Assembly (NCBI GenBank): GCA_028583605.1
Contig: CM053328.1
Location: 16,117,107-16,181,106 of the forward strand
DNA from: Dastarcus helophoroides
Lineage: Eukaryota; Arthropoda; Insecta; Coleoptera; Bothrideridae
Length of the DNA stretch: 64,000 nt
Direction: 5' to 3'
Both the position numbers and the translations under genes were made by a program. The notes below the pieces were generated by a model, which did no database searches, had not been told where the DNA came from, and worked only from the letters and a program-made list of their open reading frames with translations. Shown in pieces: positions 35,116 to 47,454 of this stretch (position 1 is its first letter; each line of letters starts with the position of its first letter).

Positions 35116-36190
35116 TGCAGTTTTTTTTTAGAATTACTGCATAATTCCGGTAATCCAACGCCCCGCTAATCGAAACCTCGCTAATCTGACTTCCTGCGAA
35201 TCCGAAAAGCAGTAAATTGAAAACATATTTTTTTGAAATATGTTGAAACTTGCTATGCAAATATAAAATTTAGATACAGTGGGACAGGGGTTTTTTAATA
35301 TGCAGTAACTCAAAATAGATAAGATCAAAGACTGACTAGATTGTATACAAATATAAAAGGTATAAAAACTAGAAGTAATAATTATAATTTACAAATTACG
35401 AAATTTTTATTTTTGATGTTACAATTTGAAAATTAAAAAAAACCTGTTATATCATAGTTTTAAGTATTCACTTCTATCGGCAGTTCCCATAACTGCCCAT
35501 TTTTTTTCTCAAAATGTATTCTTTTTGTTTCCGGAAATTTTGACTTTTTCCACAAAATTTGCCTGTTTTTGGAAATTTCAGATTTTTTTCTCAATATTTA
35601 TCTTTTTTTAAAATTTGATTTTATTTAAAAATTTAACAATTTTTCAAAATTTGACTTGTAAAATCTTTTTTTTAGGTTTAGTCTCTTTGTGAAAATTTAG
35701 GTTTTTTTTTTCTAAATTCAACTTGGTGTTTTTCTCGAAAAATTGATTGTAGTTTCAGTCTTTTTTCAAAATGTCTAATTCATGCTTTTTTATTGGGAAA
35801 ATCTAACTTTTTTCTTAAAATTTCGATCTTTTAATGGAAATTTCGATTTGTTTTAGAATCTACCGTTGTCTTTTTCATCATTTTCTCAAGGTTTAGCTTT
35901 TTCTGAAAATGTTGCATTTTATTCCAAAATTCGACATTTTCTGTTTGGTGGAGTGCCTGGATCATTAAAAATTTAAAAACCTCGGATTGTAGTTAGTGAC
36001 AAAGACTGAAATTAAAAAAATATATATGAGATGTTTAGCTAATAATATCTATAAAAAAGTTTACCTATTAAAAAATTGTAATCTTGATTAAAAAAATTTT
36101 ATATATTATCAAGATTCTCATCTACAATTTCGGGTGTACAGAGTTTAAGTACATTCCATTTTAGAATATTACAATTTGCTATAGCAATTA
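35116..36190. repeat. Fragments of inverted-repeat elements and a T-rich block
   Basis: 35140-35200 (GTAATCCAACGCCCCGCTAA) resembles a pogo/Tigger-type terminus with no visible partner. 35472-35945 opens with CGGCAGTTCCCATAACTGCC, then runs as T-rich degenerate block and stops without a right end. The remainder is AT-rich filler. Confidence 0.45.
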
Positions 36191-39100
36191 TTTGTACACA
36201 AATCCTGCCTATCTCTTCTTGTCCAATGTTAGTTTTCTTGTGTCACTTCAAGACAGGCCCCGTTCCAGTTTCCGAGAGGTCTTCCTCTTCGTCTATTTGC
36301 GTGTATTCGGGCTTCCCAGATTCTTCTCACTTGTCTTTCGCCGTGCATTCTTGTCATGTGGCCCCACCATTTTAACTGATTTCTCTCTGTAGTTGTTACA
36401 ACGGGTTCGTTTTCTAGCTCATGTCTGATGTTCTCATTTCACTTTCGGTATCTTCTCAATATCCCTAGTACGCTATTTCATTTCCGTCGCTTGTAATTTC
36501 TTATCTTATTTCTTATTTCTAATTTTTTGTGCTCTAGAAAGTACCTATGATTCACTTTTAAAAGTAAGTATTGGCCAAAATATTGTTTTATAGATTGACA
36601 TTTTTGTCTTCTTTGATTCTTCTTTCTTGCTTGTGTAGGTCTTGTTTAGAGCATAGTACAGCGTCGCTGCTGATGAGATTCTTTCATTTATTTCAGTTTC
36701 ATTTTTCTCTTTCTCGTTTATTGGCACCCCTAGGTATTTATATTCTCGAACTTTTTCTAATTTTTAGTCTCCCATTTTAACGTTTATATCTTTATTCTGA
36801 TTTGAGATGATCATTATCTTCGTTTTTACTAAATTAATTTTTATATTGAATTCTTTCACAGCTTCGTGCCAGATATTTAAATTTCTTTTTATTACTCATG
36901 CGGGATAAGTAATATCTTTGCGCCCGTTGTTACGGGTGATAAGTCGCTATTTGCCCATTTTAAAATTACAACATGAGTTTTGAGTAAACCACACTTCATT
37001 TGAGTGCGACAAGTAAACTTGGAGCATGCAGATTTTCCTTGTCTTGCACAAATTTTCCTTGGCGCACGCAAATTGACGAGAAAAAAAAATGAATAACTAA
37101 AAAAAAACAATCCTAGTTAACCTGTCACATCTAAAAAAGTGAGATTGACAGTTACAAATTTCATCTTAACATTAAAAAAACAGTTAAAAAAATCTGTAAA
37201 TGAGTGCTAATCCCGACCTGATCCCAGAAACTGATGAGAGTGCTGATTAGGAGTCCATACCACCTGAGATTCTTGCGAAAGCAAATAAAGTAATAAATAA
37301 TTTAACTCCTGTCACATCACGGCCAAAATACGAAGCGGCATATAAAAAATTCAAAAAAAAATCGTAATAAAAAATAGTATCTGCAACTCGTGCGATGTTG
37401 TCGATTGTTCGCTCTCGTGGGCAATCGACAACTTATCGCACTAGTTGCACAATATACTATTATAGATCTTCTTCACTGGAGCCAAATATCAAAAGGTCGT
37501 CTGCAAACGCGTATTCCAAAATCATTACTGGTGTCATGTTCAGGTAGCCCAATTTCACTTTCTTTACTTTTTCTTATCTTCTTTGCTATGTCGCCTATCA
37601 TTATTATAAACAGTTAAGGGGCTTAACATTCCATTTTGTCTTAAACTATCTCGTGTATCAAAATTTTGGAATTTGCCATTTCTACATCTTACATAATTTT
37701 GTGTTCTCGTGTGTACACTTGTTATTGCTTCGATTAGCTTTGGGTCTGCGTTTCTCCTTTTCAGGCTTTTCCATACTATTTTTTTAGATACTCTATCGAA
37801 AGCTTTTTCAAAATCGATAAAAGCCATATATATCTCCAAATTTTTCTGTAAGGTTTTGTGTCAACTCTTTAATTGTAGAGATGTGGTCTTGTATGCTATG
37901 CCCTTTTCTAAAGCCGCTCTGACTATCTAGTATTTCTTCATCCACTTCTATTCCTAATCTGCTTTCTAGTATTCTTTCATATATTTTCCCCACAACGCTT
38001 AAGAGTGTTATACCTCTGTAGTTCCTACATACCATGCAATCTCCATTTTTGTAAATTGGCAGAATAACTCTCATTTCTTAATCTTTAGGGACTGTTTCTT
38101 CAGCCCATGCTCTTTTGAAAACTGTTAGTAATAATTGCATACCATTTACTTCTAAGTATTTACTCATTTCAGGTGTGATTTCATCGTGTCCTGCTGCCTT
38201 TCCTGGTTTCATACTCCCAATTGCTTCTCTAATCTCATCGATCTTTATTTCTTTACTTAAAATTTCTTTTTAATTTTTTTTTTCTCACTGGCGTGTTAAT
38301 TTCCATATTGTTGTCATCACATTTAATTGGGTTTAGCAAATCTTTAAAATATTCTTTTCATCTCTCCATTTATAATATTCATCAGTTCTCCTTTTCTGGA
38401 TTTGATTTCAGTTACTTGTACATGGTTTTTCTATTCTGAGATTTTTCAGTATTCCGTACAAGAATTTTTGATTACCTTTTTTGTTATCTTCCATTTTTCT
38501 TCCAAAATCTTCCCATTATTTTTTCTTCGCATTAATTATTAGTTTTTTAACTTATTTCCTCTACTTTTTGTAGTCAGCATAAGCTCCTTCCGTTTTCCTA
38601 GATAAGTAATTTTTCCATTTTTCTTTCTCGGTTATAACTTGTACATTTTTTTTGTTCCACCACGGCGCTTGTTTCTTGTTTTCATTTTCTCTACTTGTGC
38701 CATATGTTTGTTCTTTTTGCGGCGTCTTGGATTATAGCCTTAAATATTTGCCAGATTTCCTCTATGTTCATATTTACTCGCTGCTCTGTTATGTTTTTAA
38801 TTTTTCCATTTACATAGGCTTTATACTTATTTGCAATTTCTTTGCTATCTTTTAATTTATACGTTTTAACTTTTTCGTATTCAATCACCCTATTTTTTCG
38901 TCGGTTTGTCCTTATTTCTTTTCCTTTCTGTCCTTCTAATTTGGCCATGAGCATATAATGGTCGATATATAATTCAGGATCTCTCTTCACTTTTGTATCC
39001 TTTATTGCTCTTTTTTTTTACTTTTCTCTATTACTATGTAGTCTATTATTGATTTTACTGCTCCGGTTGCTGCCTCCCTAGTGATTTTGTAAATTTCTTT

Positions 39101-39780
39101 GTGTTGGCAGAATGTATTTGCGATAATTGGCTTATTTTCGTTACAGAAGTCGATTAAGTCTCTACCATTTTTGTTTCCGGCAGTTTATTCTTCTTTTTCT
39201 ATAACTTCCATAGTAGGGCCATTCATTGTTACCACTCTAGCATTTAGATCGCCGACGATAATTATGGTGCTGTTACTATTTTTTACTGATATTGCCATAT
39301 CTTTCCAAAATTTTACTTTTCCTTTAACTTTCTCATCTTCATTTGGACCATATGCAACAATGATCGTTTTCACAATGGTATCCTCTTTTACTTCGATTAT
39401 TGGTATTCTTTCTGAAACATAGTTCCATTTAGATATCTTTTTTGTCCATTTTGGACTCAAAAGGCATCCCACTCCGGCTCTTACTCTATGTTCGTTGGCT
39501 ACTCCGCTATATATTAGTAACTAATCACTAGCTACTAAAATGATTTCATGCCCCTTTTTCTTTGTTTTTGTAATTACCAAAACATCATTTTCTGCTTTGA
39601 TACATTCTTACACTAGTTCTATTTTTTACCGTTTAGTCCCTTAATATTTCATGTTGTCAAGTTCCAGTAGCTCTTTGTTTCATATGTCTAAAAGTCTTAA
39701 ACCAATTTCATTCCTTGTTGTCATCATAGTTCCATTTTTGTTTTCTCTTTTTACTACTTTTTTGAATCTCTCGATTTCAC
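36190..39780 (-). pseudogene. Non-LTR retrotransposon, endonuclease plus reverse transcriptase, decayed
   Basis: The minus-strand order is an endonuclease start near 39660 (TWNIKGLNG) and GVGCLLSPKW. IIVGDLNARV (39472-39185) follows, then the linker region (38990-38691). The reverse transcriptase reads YRGITLLSVVGKIYER and DSQSGFRKGHSIQDH (38074-37808), then FIDFEKAFDRV and SLRQNGMLSP (37839-37564). The catalytic FADD box is at 37496-37507. A 563 bp insertion (36895-37457) follows, and the frame resumes with NLNIWHEAVKEFNIKINL. The end reads LKWWGHMTRMHGERQ and ANRRRGRPLGNW near 36330, as is usual for these proteins. Many shifts and stops make it inactive. I do not assign the clade. Confidence 0.87.
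36895..37457. mobile_element. Short insertion inside the reverse transcriptase relic
   Basis: Homology to the reverse transcriptase stops at FGSSEED (about 37465) and resumes at NLNIWHEA (about 36885). The word TATTA flanks the insert on both sides (36890-36894 and 37458-37462), suggesting a 5 bp duplication. The right end is a strong hairpin (37372-37462) with arms containing GTTGTCGATTG and CAATCGACAAC. Both ends share GATAAGT. No protein is encoded. The family is unknown to me. Confidence 0.65.
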
Positions 39781-39788
39781 TAATTTAA

Positions 39789-39809
39789 ATAATAATAATA
39801 ATAATAATA
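39789..39809 (+). repeat. (AAT)n microsatellite
   Basis: Seven AAT units next to a TA-CAGAGTAAGTG word (39810) that resembles a TIR start of the CAGGGTG type. Confidence 0.85.
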
Positions 39810-40677
39810 TACAGAGTAAGTGAAAATAAGCTGCTAATACTTAAGGAACATAATCCTTATGCGTTCATAAAAAAAACAGTTTATATCAACGTAGGGCCGG
39901 AACCGCTTAATTATTAAAAATTCAAAAAAAATGTAGTTATTCCTTAAATACTATGAAACCACTCAACATCTTTTTTCAAGTTTTGGTAGATACTAACTAG
40001 GCGTAAAGATGCATTTTTTTGCAGGAAAATTATCTGCTATTCTTCCATCAGTGACGTTCGTGCTAATATGTTATCGAGTATTCTTAACGAAAAAAAAGGG
40101 TGCGTCACTCCCTTTTTTTAAATTAAGTACCAATTTCATAAACAACCTTCATTTCTTGATAAAAAAGTTTCGTTGATTTTTTTCATCGGAAAAGCGGTTT
40201 TCGATTAAAAAGGTTATTTAGCTGTAACTTACTTCGTAAAATTTATTAATTATTAAAAATAGTTATTTCCCAAAAGCATATACATCTAACTTATTTAATA
40301 TAACTTTTCATAAAGAAATAACAATTACCAAAATTGCCTTAAAATGAGACATTAAATTTACAGAAAAGAATATAAAACTTCCTTCGAAATGCAAAGAAAT
40401 ACATTTAATTTTTTTCCTCGAAAACCATTCGTTAGGTGAAAAAAGTAAGATTAACTAAGAATAAGAATTACTAAGAAATAAACAGTCCTAATAAAGGCCA
40501 CATTTATTTTGAAAAAAAGACAATGGTGTGATTTATTTTAATTAAAAATATTCAAAGATATGTTAATCGATTACCGTTTGCCGCATAAAAAAAAGTTAGG
40601 GGACATAAAAATGCCCCTTCAAAAAGGTATGCTAAAAATCAAAAAATGAAGGCTGTTTATGCAACTAGTACTTTTTT
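39810..40677. other. AT-rich spacer, possible element fragments
   Basis: It starts with a possible TIR fragment (CAGAGTAAGTG). No matching right end or protein was found. Confidence 0.35.
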
Positions 40678-41566
40678 TTTGTGGAACGGACTGGTCCTTG
40701 ATTATCTTTAAAAATTGAAATACAAATCTTGCTCCCTGAAACCAGAGAGTTACTTACTTTCTAAAGATGATAACTTGGCTAAAGAAACGCGTTAGAGCAA
40801 CCTTTGTTGCGTTTTTTAATCTTTCTTGGTTTTAGGGGGTAAGATTTGTATTTCAACTAGTACCTACTTATTTAAAAAAAAGCGTTGGCGTGAAATTGTA
40901 ATTTAGCTATCTTATGCAGATTGAAGAGTTTAAGACGTTAGGTAAGGTGGACTTAGTGAGGTAAGTTAGCCTAAATTGAACCCCTTAATTTTTTTTAATG
41001 TTTGAGAAAATAAAAAAAAAATAAGGGGTTCAATTGAGGGGGCGGTTCACTTTGGGCTAACAAACCCATAAACACATAAATATTGCAGCTGCACAAGAAC
41101 TAAGCCGCGCTTCACGTTTACTGCCACTGTAAGCTCCTTATGACCCTTCATACATACACGCATTTTTGAAAGATGTTCTTCTATGTCTATTTAGGCCAAA
41201 TTCTACCTATACATAAAACAATTCAATCCAAAAAAAAAAAATTGAAATACAAATCTTGTCCCCTGAAACCAAGAAATATTAAAAAACACAACAAAGGTTG
41301 CTTTTAGAGCAACTTTTGTTGTGTTTTTTAAGTTTTTTAATCTTTCTTGGTTTCAGGGAACAAGATGGTCCTTGGTTACCTTTAAAAATTAAAATACAAA
41401 TCTTATCCTCTAAAACCAAGAAAGATTAATAAATACTCTAATGCTCTACGAGTAACCTTTATTGTGTTTTTTAAGTTTTTTAATTTTTCTTGGTTTCAGG
41501 GGACAAGATTTGTATTTCAATTTTTAAAGATGGTCAATTACCAGTCCGTTCCACCAAAAGAAAATT
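40678..41566. repeat. Palindromic GGAACGGACTGG repeat
   Basis: The left part (40680-40862) and right part (41238-41566) are inverted relative to each other and end GTGGAACGGACTGGTCC and CCAGTCCGTTCCAC. The right part itself contains three alternating half-units joined at GTTGTGTTTTTTAA. Between them, 40975-41030 forms a hairpin with arms TTGAACCCCTTAA and TAAGGGGTTCAA. No protein is encoded. Confidence 0.7.
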
Positions 41567-41610
41567 ATGTGCTCAAATAATAACTTTTTATAGCTTTTTG
41601 TTTATATATA

Positions 41611-44245
41611 CAGGATGGCCCACACTGAACGCTGCGGCCTCTAGGAGGTATGGGGTAACATATTGTAAAAAATAAATATAGCAGTTAAATATTGGACGCT
41701 AAGGTGTACATGCTAAAAATATTTTCAAATATACAGGGTGTTTCAGAAAATTGCTACATATCAAAGTTGTGATTTTTTAAAGGAGACTATGTTTTCTTTC
41801 TCATTTTTAAATTCAGTGCAAAAAAGTACGTCAGTTTTATTCAGGTTTACCTGCACCAAAACCTTACCCTTTTTAAATTAATCAGGTTTTTTTTTAAAAG
41901 ACGAGTTTTGCAAAATGTTAATCTTACTCCCGAAAGTGAAAAATTTTAATGGTGGCGTATTCAAATTTTTATATGGCATACCTCTTGCTAGAAAATGCAG
42001 TTGGGGCAAATACCTAACTTTATAATAGGACGTTTCAAATTTACCGAAACATTTACTCCAAGTTGGGATTTCAATTTCTTTGTAAATTTAAATGCAACAC
42101 CCAGTATATTTTTATTTTAAATACTAAAAAATTTAATTCTCTTTCAGATGATATGCACTTTTTCCACTTAAGTTCAATGGTTTGAGAGATAAAACTCATT
42201 TCTGACGAATTATGCTGATATCCAAGATAAAATAACATTTGATTATAGTTGGCAGACGTCAGTGAGCTGACTTAACTCTTATAATAAGTTAAATTGCACT
42301 TTCTTAATTCAAGAGAGTTTATGTGACTTCTTTATTAAGTTAGTAGTTGAATTTGCTAAAATGGGAGGATATTCTGTTGACGAAAAGGTCAACAGGATTT
42401 TGACAATAGGTGAAAGTTACGAAAACTGTTTATTAGCATCCAGAGCATACGCTTAAAAATTTCCGGATAAAAGGCATCCAGATAAAAATGTCTTTCAAAG
42501 ACTGTTAGCAAGATTTCGTGAATCAGGTACCATTGGTTATCAAACCCGTAAAATGTCAAAACCTGTTGCGGGAAACGAAGAAAATGAGTTTCTTATAATG
42601 CAGTTAATTACTGAAAACCCTAATGTAAGCAGCAGAATTCTTGAAAAAGAAACTACGATACGGAGAACAAGTATACGAAGAATACTTAAGAAACATCAAT
42701 ATCATCCATATCACTATGAAATGCACCAACATATGTACGGAAGAGATTTTGAAAGACGTTTGGAATTCTGTGTATGGTTTCTTGAGAAAGTTGGAGAAGA
42801 ACCTGACTTTTATGGTTCTATTTTATTCACAGATGAATGGACGTTCCATAATACTGGCCTAGTTAATCGTCACAATTTTCATTATTATAGCACTGAAAAT
42901 CCACATTTATTTCGTAGTCAGGATTATCGTTGGAGCGTTAATGTCTTTGGTGGAGTTATTGGCAATAACGTCGTTCAGCCATACTTTTTTGATGGCTCCT
43001 TAAGTGGGCAAGTTTTTTTTTAAGATTTCTAAAAACACATTTCTGGATTATACTAGAAAATGTACCCTTAAATACAAGGTCAAAAATGTAGGTTCAGTTA
43101 GACGGAGCTCCTGCCCATTTTCACACATCCGTCAGGGAATATTTAAATAGGAAATTTCAAAATAAATGGATTGGTAGAGGCGGTCCCCATAGCTGACCAC
43201 CCAGATCGCCGGACCTAACCCCAATGGACTTTTTCCTATGGGGGTATGTAAAAAACATTGCATACAATGTTTACCCTACCACCCCAGAGGACATGAAAAA
43301 TCGAATACGAAATGCTTTTGAAACAATTGATGAAAGTATTTTAACAAAGTTAAGAACTCTTTTGAGAAAAGAATAAGACTTTGTGCAGAACAAAATGGTT
43401 CCCACATTGAACATTTGTTGGAGTAGAACATTGTTTTTTATTTCTGTTGGATATTAGTTTCGCAATTTCATTGAATACTACACTAAGTATGTAGTTGTCT
43501 TTTTTAAATAAAACTATTTGTAAATTAAGCTAGGTTAAAATAAAACAAATGAAATTACCTTACATAAGTCACTACAGTTTAGCAAAGCATGCCATCCTTG
43601 ATTAAAATTTGTTTCTTTTTGGATAATGATGAGAAATAGCACAATTCCTGAAAACAGTTATATCTCTTAAACTACTGAATTTAAGCATAGAAAACGTACA
43701 TACCAACTTAAAGACAATTAAATATGTCATTATTTAAAATTAAAAGATACTGGGTATTCCATTTAAATTTACAAAGAAAACGACGTCTGAAGTTTAAGTA
43801 AATGTTCCGGTGAATTTGGAACATCCCGTATAAGTTTTGAAACTTATCCAAGCTGCATTTTCTAGTAAATGGTATGCCAAACGAAAATGTATAGATGACA
43901 CTGTCAAAATTATTTACTTTAAGGGATAAAATATTTCTTTTTGTAAACCTTGTATTTTAAAAAAAAAGTGGATTTTCTCAAAAAAGGTTAGGTTTAGGTA
44001 TAGGAAAACCATATAAAAATTGACTTTATTTTTAGCGCTGAATGTACAAATAAAAAGAACAATATGATGTCCCATTTAAAAAATTACAACTCTTATATGT
44101 AACTATTTCCTAGAACATCCTCTATATTTGAAAATATGTTTGACATGTAGATTCCAGCAACTCATATTTAAACATAATATTTATTTTTAAGAATATGTTA
44201 TCTTATAGCTCCTAGAGGCCGCAGCGTAGAGGTTGGCCCGCCCTG
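41611..44245 (+). mobile_element. DD41D-type element with about 630 bp terminal inverted repeats
   Basis: TA (41609-41610 and 44246-44247) flanks the ends CAGGATGGCCCACACTGAAC and the inverse of GTTGGCCCGCCCTG. The inverted repeats extend from 41611 to about 42240 and from about 43610 to 44245 with many substitutions. A subterminal CAGGGTGTTTC word at 41734 has its mirror near 44112. The gene for the transposase lies between them. Size is 2635 bp. The element abuts the 3' end of the retrotransposon relic at 44270-46310. Confidence 0.9.
42361..43376 (+). pseudogene. DD41D-type transposase, broken by stops and a frameshift
   Basis: The frame starts at ATG 42361 (GGYSVDEKVNRILTIGESYE). The N-terminal HTH domain (DUF4817-like) runs through FPDKRHPDKNVFQRLLARF and RESGTIGYQTRK. 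A TAA at 42454 interrupts it. From 42553 the frame is open to 43023 and holds a second HTH-type region (ILKKHQYHPYHYEMHQH) and the first catalytic box LFTDEWTFHNTG. A run of nine T (43013-43021) throws the frame off by one. Beyond it, QLDGAPAHFHTSV carries the second Asp, and a TGA at 43194 precedes SPDLTPMDFFLWG with the third. I count 41 residues between the second and third Asp. All three catalytic Asp residues survive. It is inactive because of the two stops and the shift. Confidence 0.88.
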
Positions 44246-44269
44246 TATAATCAAAACCTTTTCTACCGC

Positions 44270-46310
44270 CAATAGGTGTAAAGGTAACTCATATTATCTT
44301 GTTTGATATACAACTCTAGCCCATTCCCTCTTATTTTCTGCTAGTTTCTTTCCTTTTTTCCATTTCATGTTACGTTTTTTCAGAACTTTCACTATTTTGT
44401 CATTCCATATCTTCTTAGGTCTTCCTCGTGCTCGTTTGCCTAAACTTTTTGTCTCTTATATCTCCTTTACCGGTCTTTTATCGTTAATTCTGCAAAGATG
44501 ACCGAACCATTTCAATTGCTTTTCTTCTATTTTTTCTAAGACAGGTTTCACTTCTAGTTCGTTCTTCTCTAATTATTTCATTTCGTATCCGATCTCTTCT
44601 TGAACTTCCTAATCCTCTTCCTAAATATAGCATATCCATTGCTTGAATTTTACTCTTCATCCTTGCTGGCAATACCCAACTTTCACTTCCATATTTCGGT
44701 AATGGTCTGAATATTGTTTTATATACAGTCATTTTTGTTTTTCTTGATATTTCATTCCTTCCGATGAAAGTCTGCTTCAATGCATGGTACACTCTGGAGG
44801 CGCTATTCACTCTTTTGTTAATTTCATTTTCCATATCCCCTATTTTGTCTATAATCACTCCTAACTATTTAAATAAACTGACTTGTTCTCCTTTCGCGCC
44901 ACTAATTTTCACATCAATTGTGTTGTCTTGTTTTCCAATTGCCATTACTTTTGTTTTGCATGTATTTATTTTAATATTTCTTTTTTCCAATTCTTCTTGC
45001 CGCATATTTAAATTCTCTTGTAGCTTTTTCTCGTTCGTTGCGCATATCATAAGATCATCCGCAAATAAACATTCGGTCACTTCTACTGCTTTAAATTTTC
45101 TGTATCCAGCTTGCATCTTATGCGCTCTACGTCGTGCTTCTTTTGTTATTTCATCTATTATTATAGTGAACAATATTAGACTTAAAACTGCTTCTTGTCT
45201 CAAAGCATTATTCACTAAAAATTCCTTTGACTGCATATTATCGGTTCTTATGTAATTTTTATTTTCTTTATATACACTTTGTAAGGTTCTTATTAAATTA
45301 TTACTTACTCCTCTCTCCTTCAGAATTTTCCACATAATTTGCCTTTGTACTCTATCAAAAGCCTTTTCTAAATCCACGAAAGCCATTTATATTTCTCTAT
45401 TGGTAGCCGTTGCTCTTTCTATTAATTGCTTCATTGTAAAGATGTGATTCTGGGTGCTTCTGCCTTCTCTAAAACCACTTTGTGATTCTTCCATCTGTTT
45501 TCCTATCGCCGTTTTTAACCTTTTCTCTATTATTCGTTCGTAATTTTTTGTTACCACACTCAGCAGGGTAATTCCTTTATAATTTGTACATAGCCTTTTG
45601 TTCCCCTTCTTCAATATTGGTACAATAATGCTCATCCTCCAGTCCTCTGGCACATTTCCTTCTATCCAGGCTTTCCTGAATATTTCTGTTATCATTATTG
45701 TCCCTTGTTCTCCCATACTTTTTAACATTTCCGAGGTAATGTTGTCGTGCCCAGCTGATTTTCCTTTTTTTGTATTTTGTATAACCTCTGCAACTTTTTC
45801 TACACCGATCACTTCTTCATTTTCTTCTTCATGTACAATCGTCCTTCTTTCTAACTCGTAATTTTCTTGTATACTGTATTCATCCGCACTTAAATCCTGA
45901 AAATATTCTTTCCATGTTTTCATTATTTCCTTATTTTCATACAGAATATTTCTATTTTTATTTTTAATTTGTTTCACTATTGTTATTTTTCCTTTTCTTA
46001 GTGTTTTAATTACTTTGTAAAGTAACTTCTGATTAGCTTTACTATCATCTTTCATTCTCTGTCCAAATTTTTCCCATGATTTTTTCTTAACTTCCTTTAC
46101 CATTTCTTTTACTCTTGTTCTTTGTTGTTTGTATTCTCTATAGGCCTTTTCTGTTTTCTTCCTTAGATATTTCTCCCACTTAACCTTTTTAATTTGAATA
46201 TTTTCTTTTATTTCCGTATTCCACCAGCTTGTTTGCTTTTTTTCTTATCTATGACTGTTATTCTACAGACTTCCTCTGCCAATTTTGTAATAATTTCTTT
46301 AAATTACTGC
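44270..46310 (-). pseudogene. 5'-truncated non-LTR retrotransposon, reverse transcriptase
   Basis: From 46310 the minus strand reads a linker (WWNTEIKENIQ, then YREYKQQRTRVKEMVKE). From 46103 it is a single frame to 44484 with only two stops, a TAA just before MAFVDLEKAFDRV (45386) and one after VSLFK (44865). Motifs in order are GKSAGHDNITSEMLK, VPEDWRMSIIVPILKKGNK, YKGITLLSVVTKNYERII, ESQSGFREGRSTQNHI, LVNNALRQEAVLS and the catalytic LFADDLMIC (FADD at 45054-45065). The end reads RGRPKKIWNDKI and RVVYQTR near 44290. Note LRQEAVLS where the family has LRQGGVLSP. The endonuclease is missing. It is the best preserved reverse transcriptase in the window but still inactive. Confidence 0.88.
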
Positions 46311-47454
46311 CATATTTTGTTTAAATAATGATAAAATCGTGAGTACCAAAAAAACAAAATTTCACTTCCCTTATATAAATTCATTCACTGTAATTATATA
46401 CCGAGGTCAAAACCTCTAGATACTCCACTAATTTCTTGAAATTAGATCCAAATTTTATTAAAAAGGGTAAACATTTCTATCAAAATTTCGCCTTTTTTTC
46501 TTAAAAATTCTTCTTAGCTTATTAGCTTTTATTTAAAATTTAGAATTTTTTAATATTTGCTTTTTTTTCTTCGTGCTCTTTAAAGTTTAGCTTTTTTTTT
46601 CCATCGAAATTTGTCTTTCTCGAAATTGTTTTTTTTTCAAAAACTATATTAAAAAAGGTAAAAGTTTCTCTAAATTTCTAAATTTTGCTTTTTCTCTTAA
46701 AGTCTTACCCTGCATGTTTCTGCAAATTTCAACTTTTTCCTCAAAATTCATCTTTTAATAAATTTTTAATTTTTTCTTAATATTATTTTTTAGTTCTTTT
46801 ATTGTCAAAGTTTGAATTTTTTTCTTAAAATTTGCGTTTCTCTGAGATGTTTTTTTATGTTTAGTCTTCATTTGAAAAGTTGGAGCACTTTTCTAGATTC
46901 GATCTTTTTTAAATTGTCATTTTGCTTAGTTTTAATTTATTTTCAAAATGTCAATTTTCTCAAAATTCGACTTTTTTCGCAAAAGTGACTTTCTATTGGC
47001 AAATGTGACTTTTTTCTTAAAATGTCGATATTTCATTTGAAACTTCGACTTCTTAAAAACTGTCATTTTTTGCTTCATTTTTCTCAAAGTTTGCCTAAGT
47101 TTGTCTGAAACTCTTGATATTTATTACAAAATACGAGATGCTTGTGTTTCTCGCAATTCTACTTTTTCTTAACATTGGTCTACTTTTTAAAATTTGATGT
47201 CTTCTGAAGATTTTGAGTTTCTAAATTCGACTTTTTAAATTGGACTTTTTCTAGAAATTTCAGGCTAATATCAAAATTCGTCTTTTTTCATTTTTTTTGT
47301 ATTTCCATAATTCGACCTTCTTCTGAAGAACTGCCATTACCTTCGAAAATCTGACTTTTTTAGAAACTTAAGAAATGCTATTGGATTATCTCTCTGTTCT
47401 ATAGTCTAACGGGGAGTCCCCGGAGAGCCGCTGTACACAGTTTGGGAACTACTG
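46311..47454. repeat. T-rich degenerate block ending in a hAT-type terminus
   Basis: 46440-47385 has the T-rich texture of the other blocks. The right end, CAGTTTGGGAACTACTG (47438-47454), is the inverse of a CAGTAGTTCCCAAACTG start, typical of many hAT elements. No left end is visible near 46311-46440, where the retrotransposon relic stops. Confidence 0.6.
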
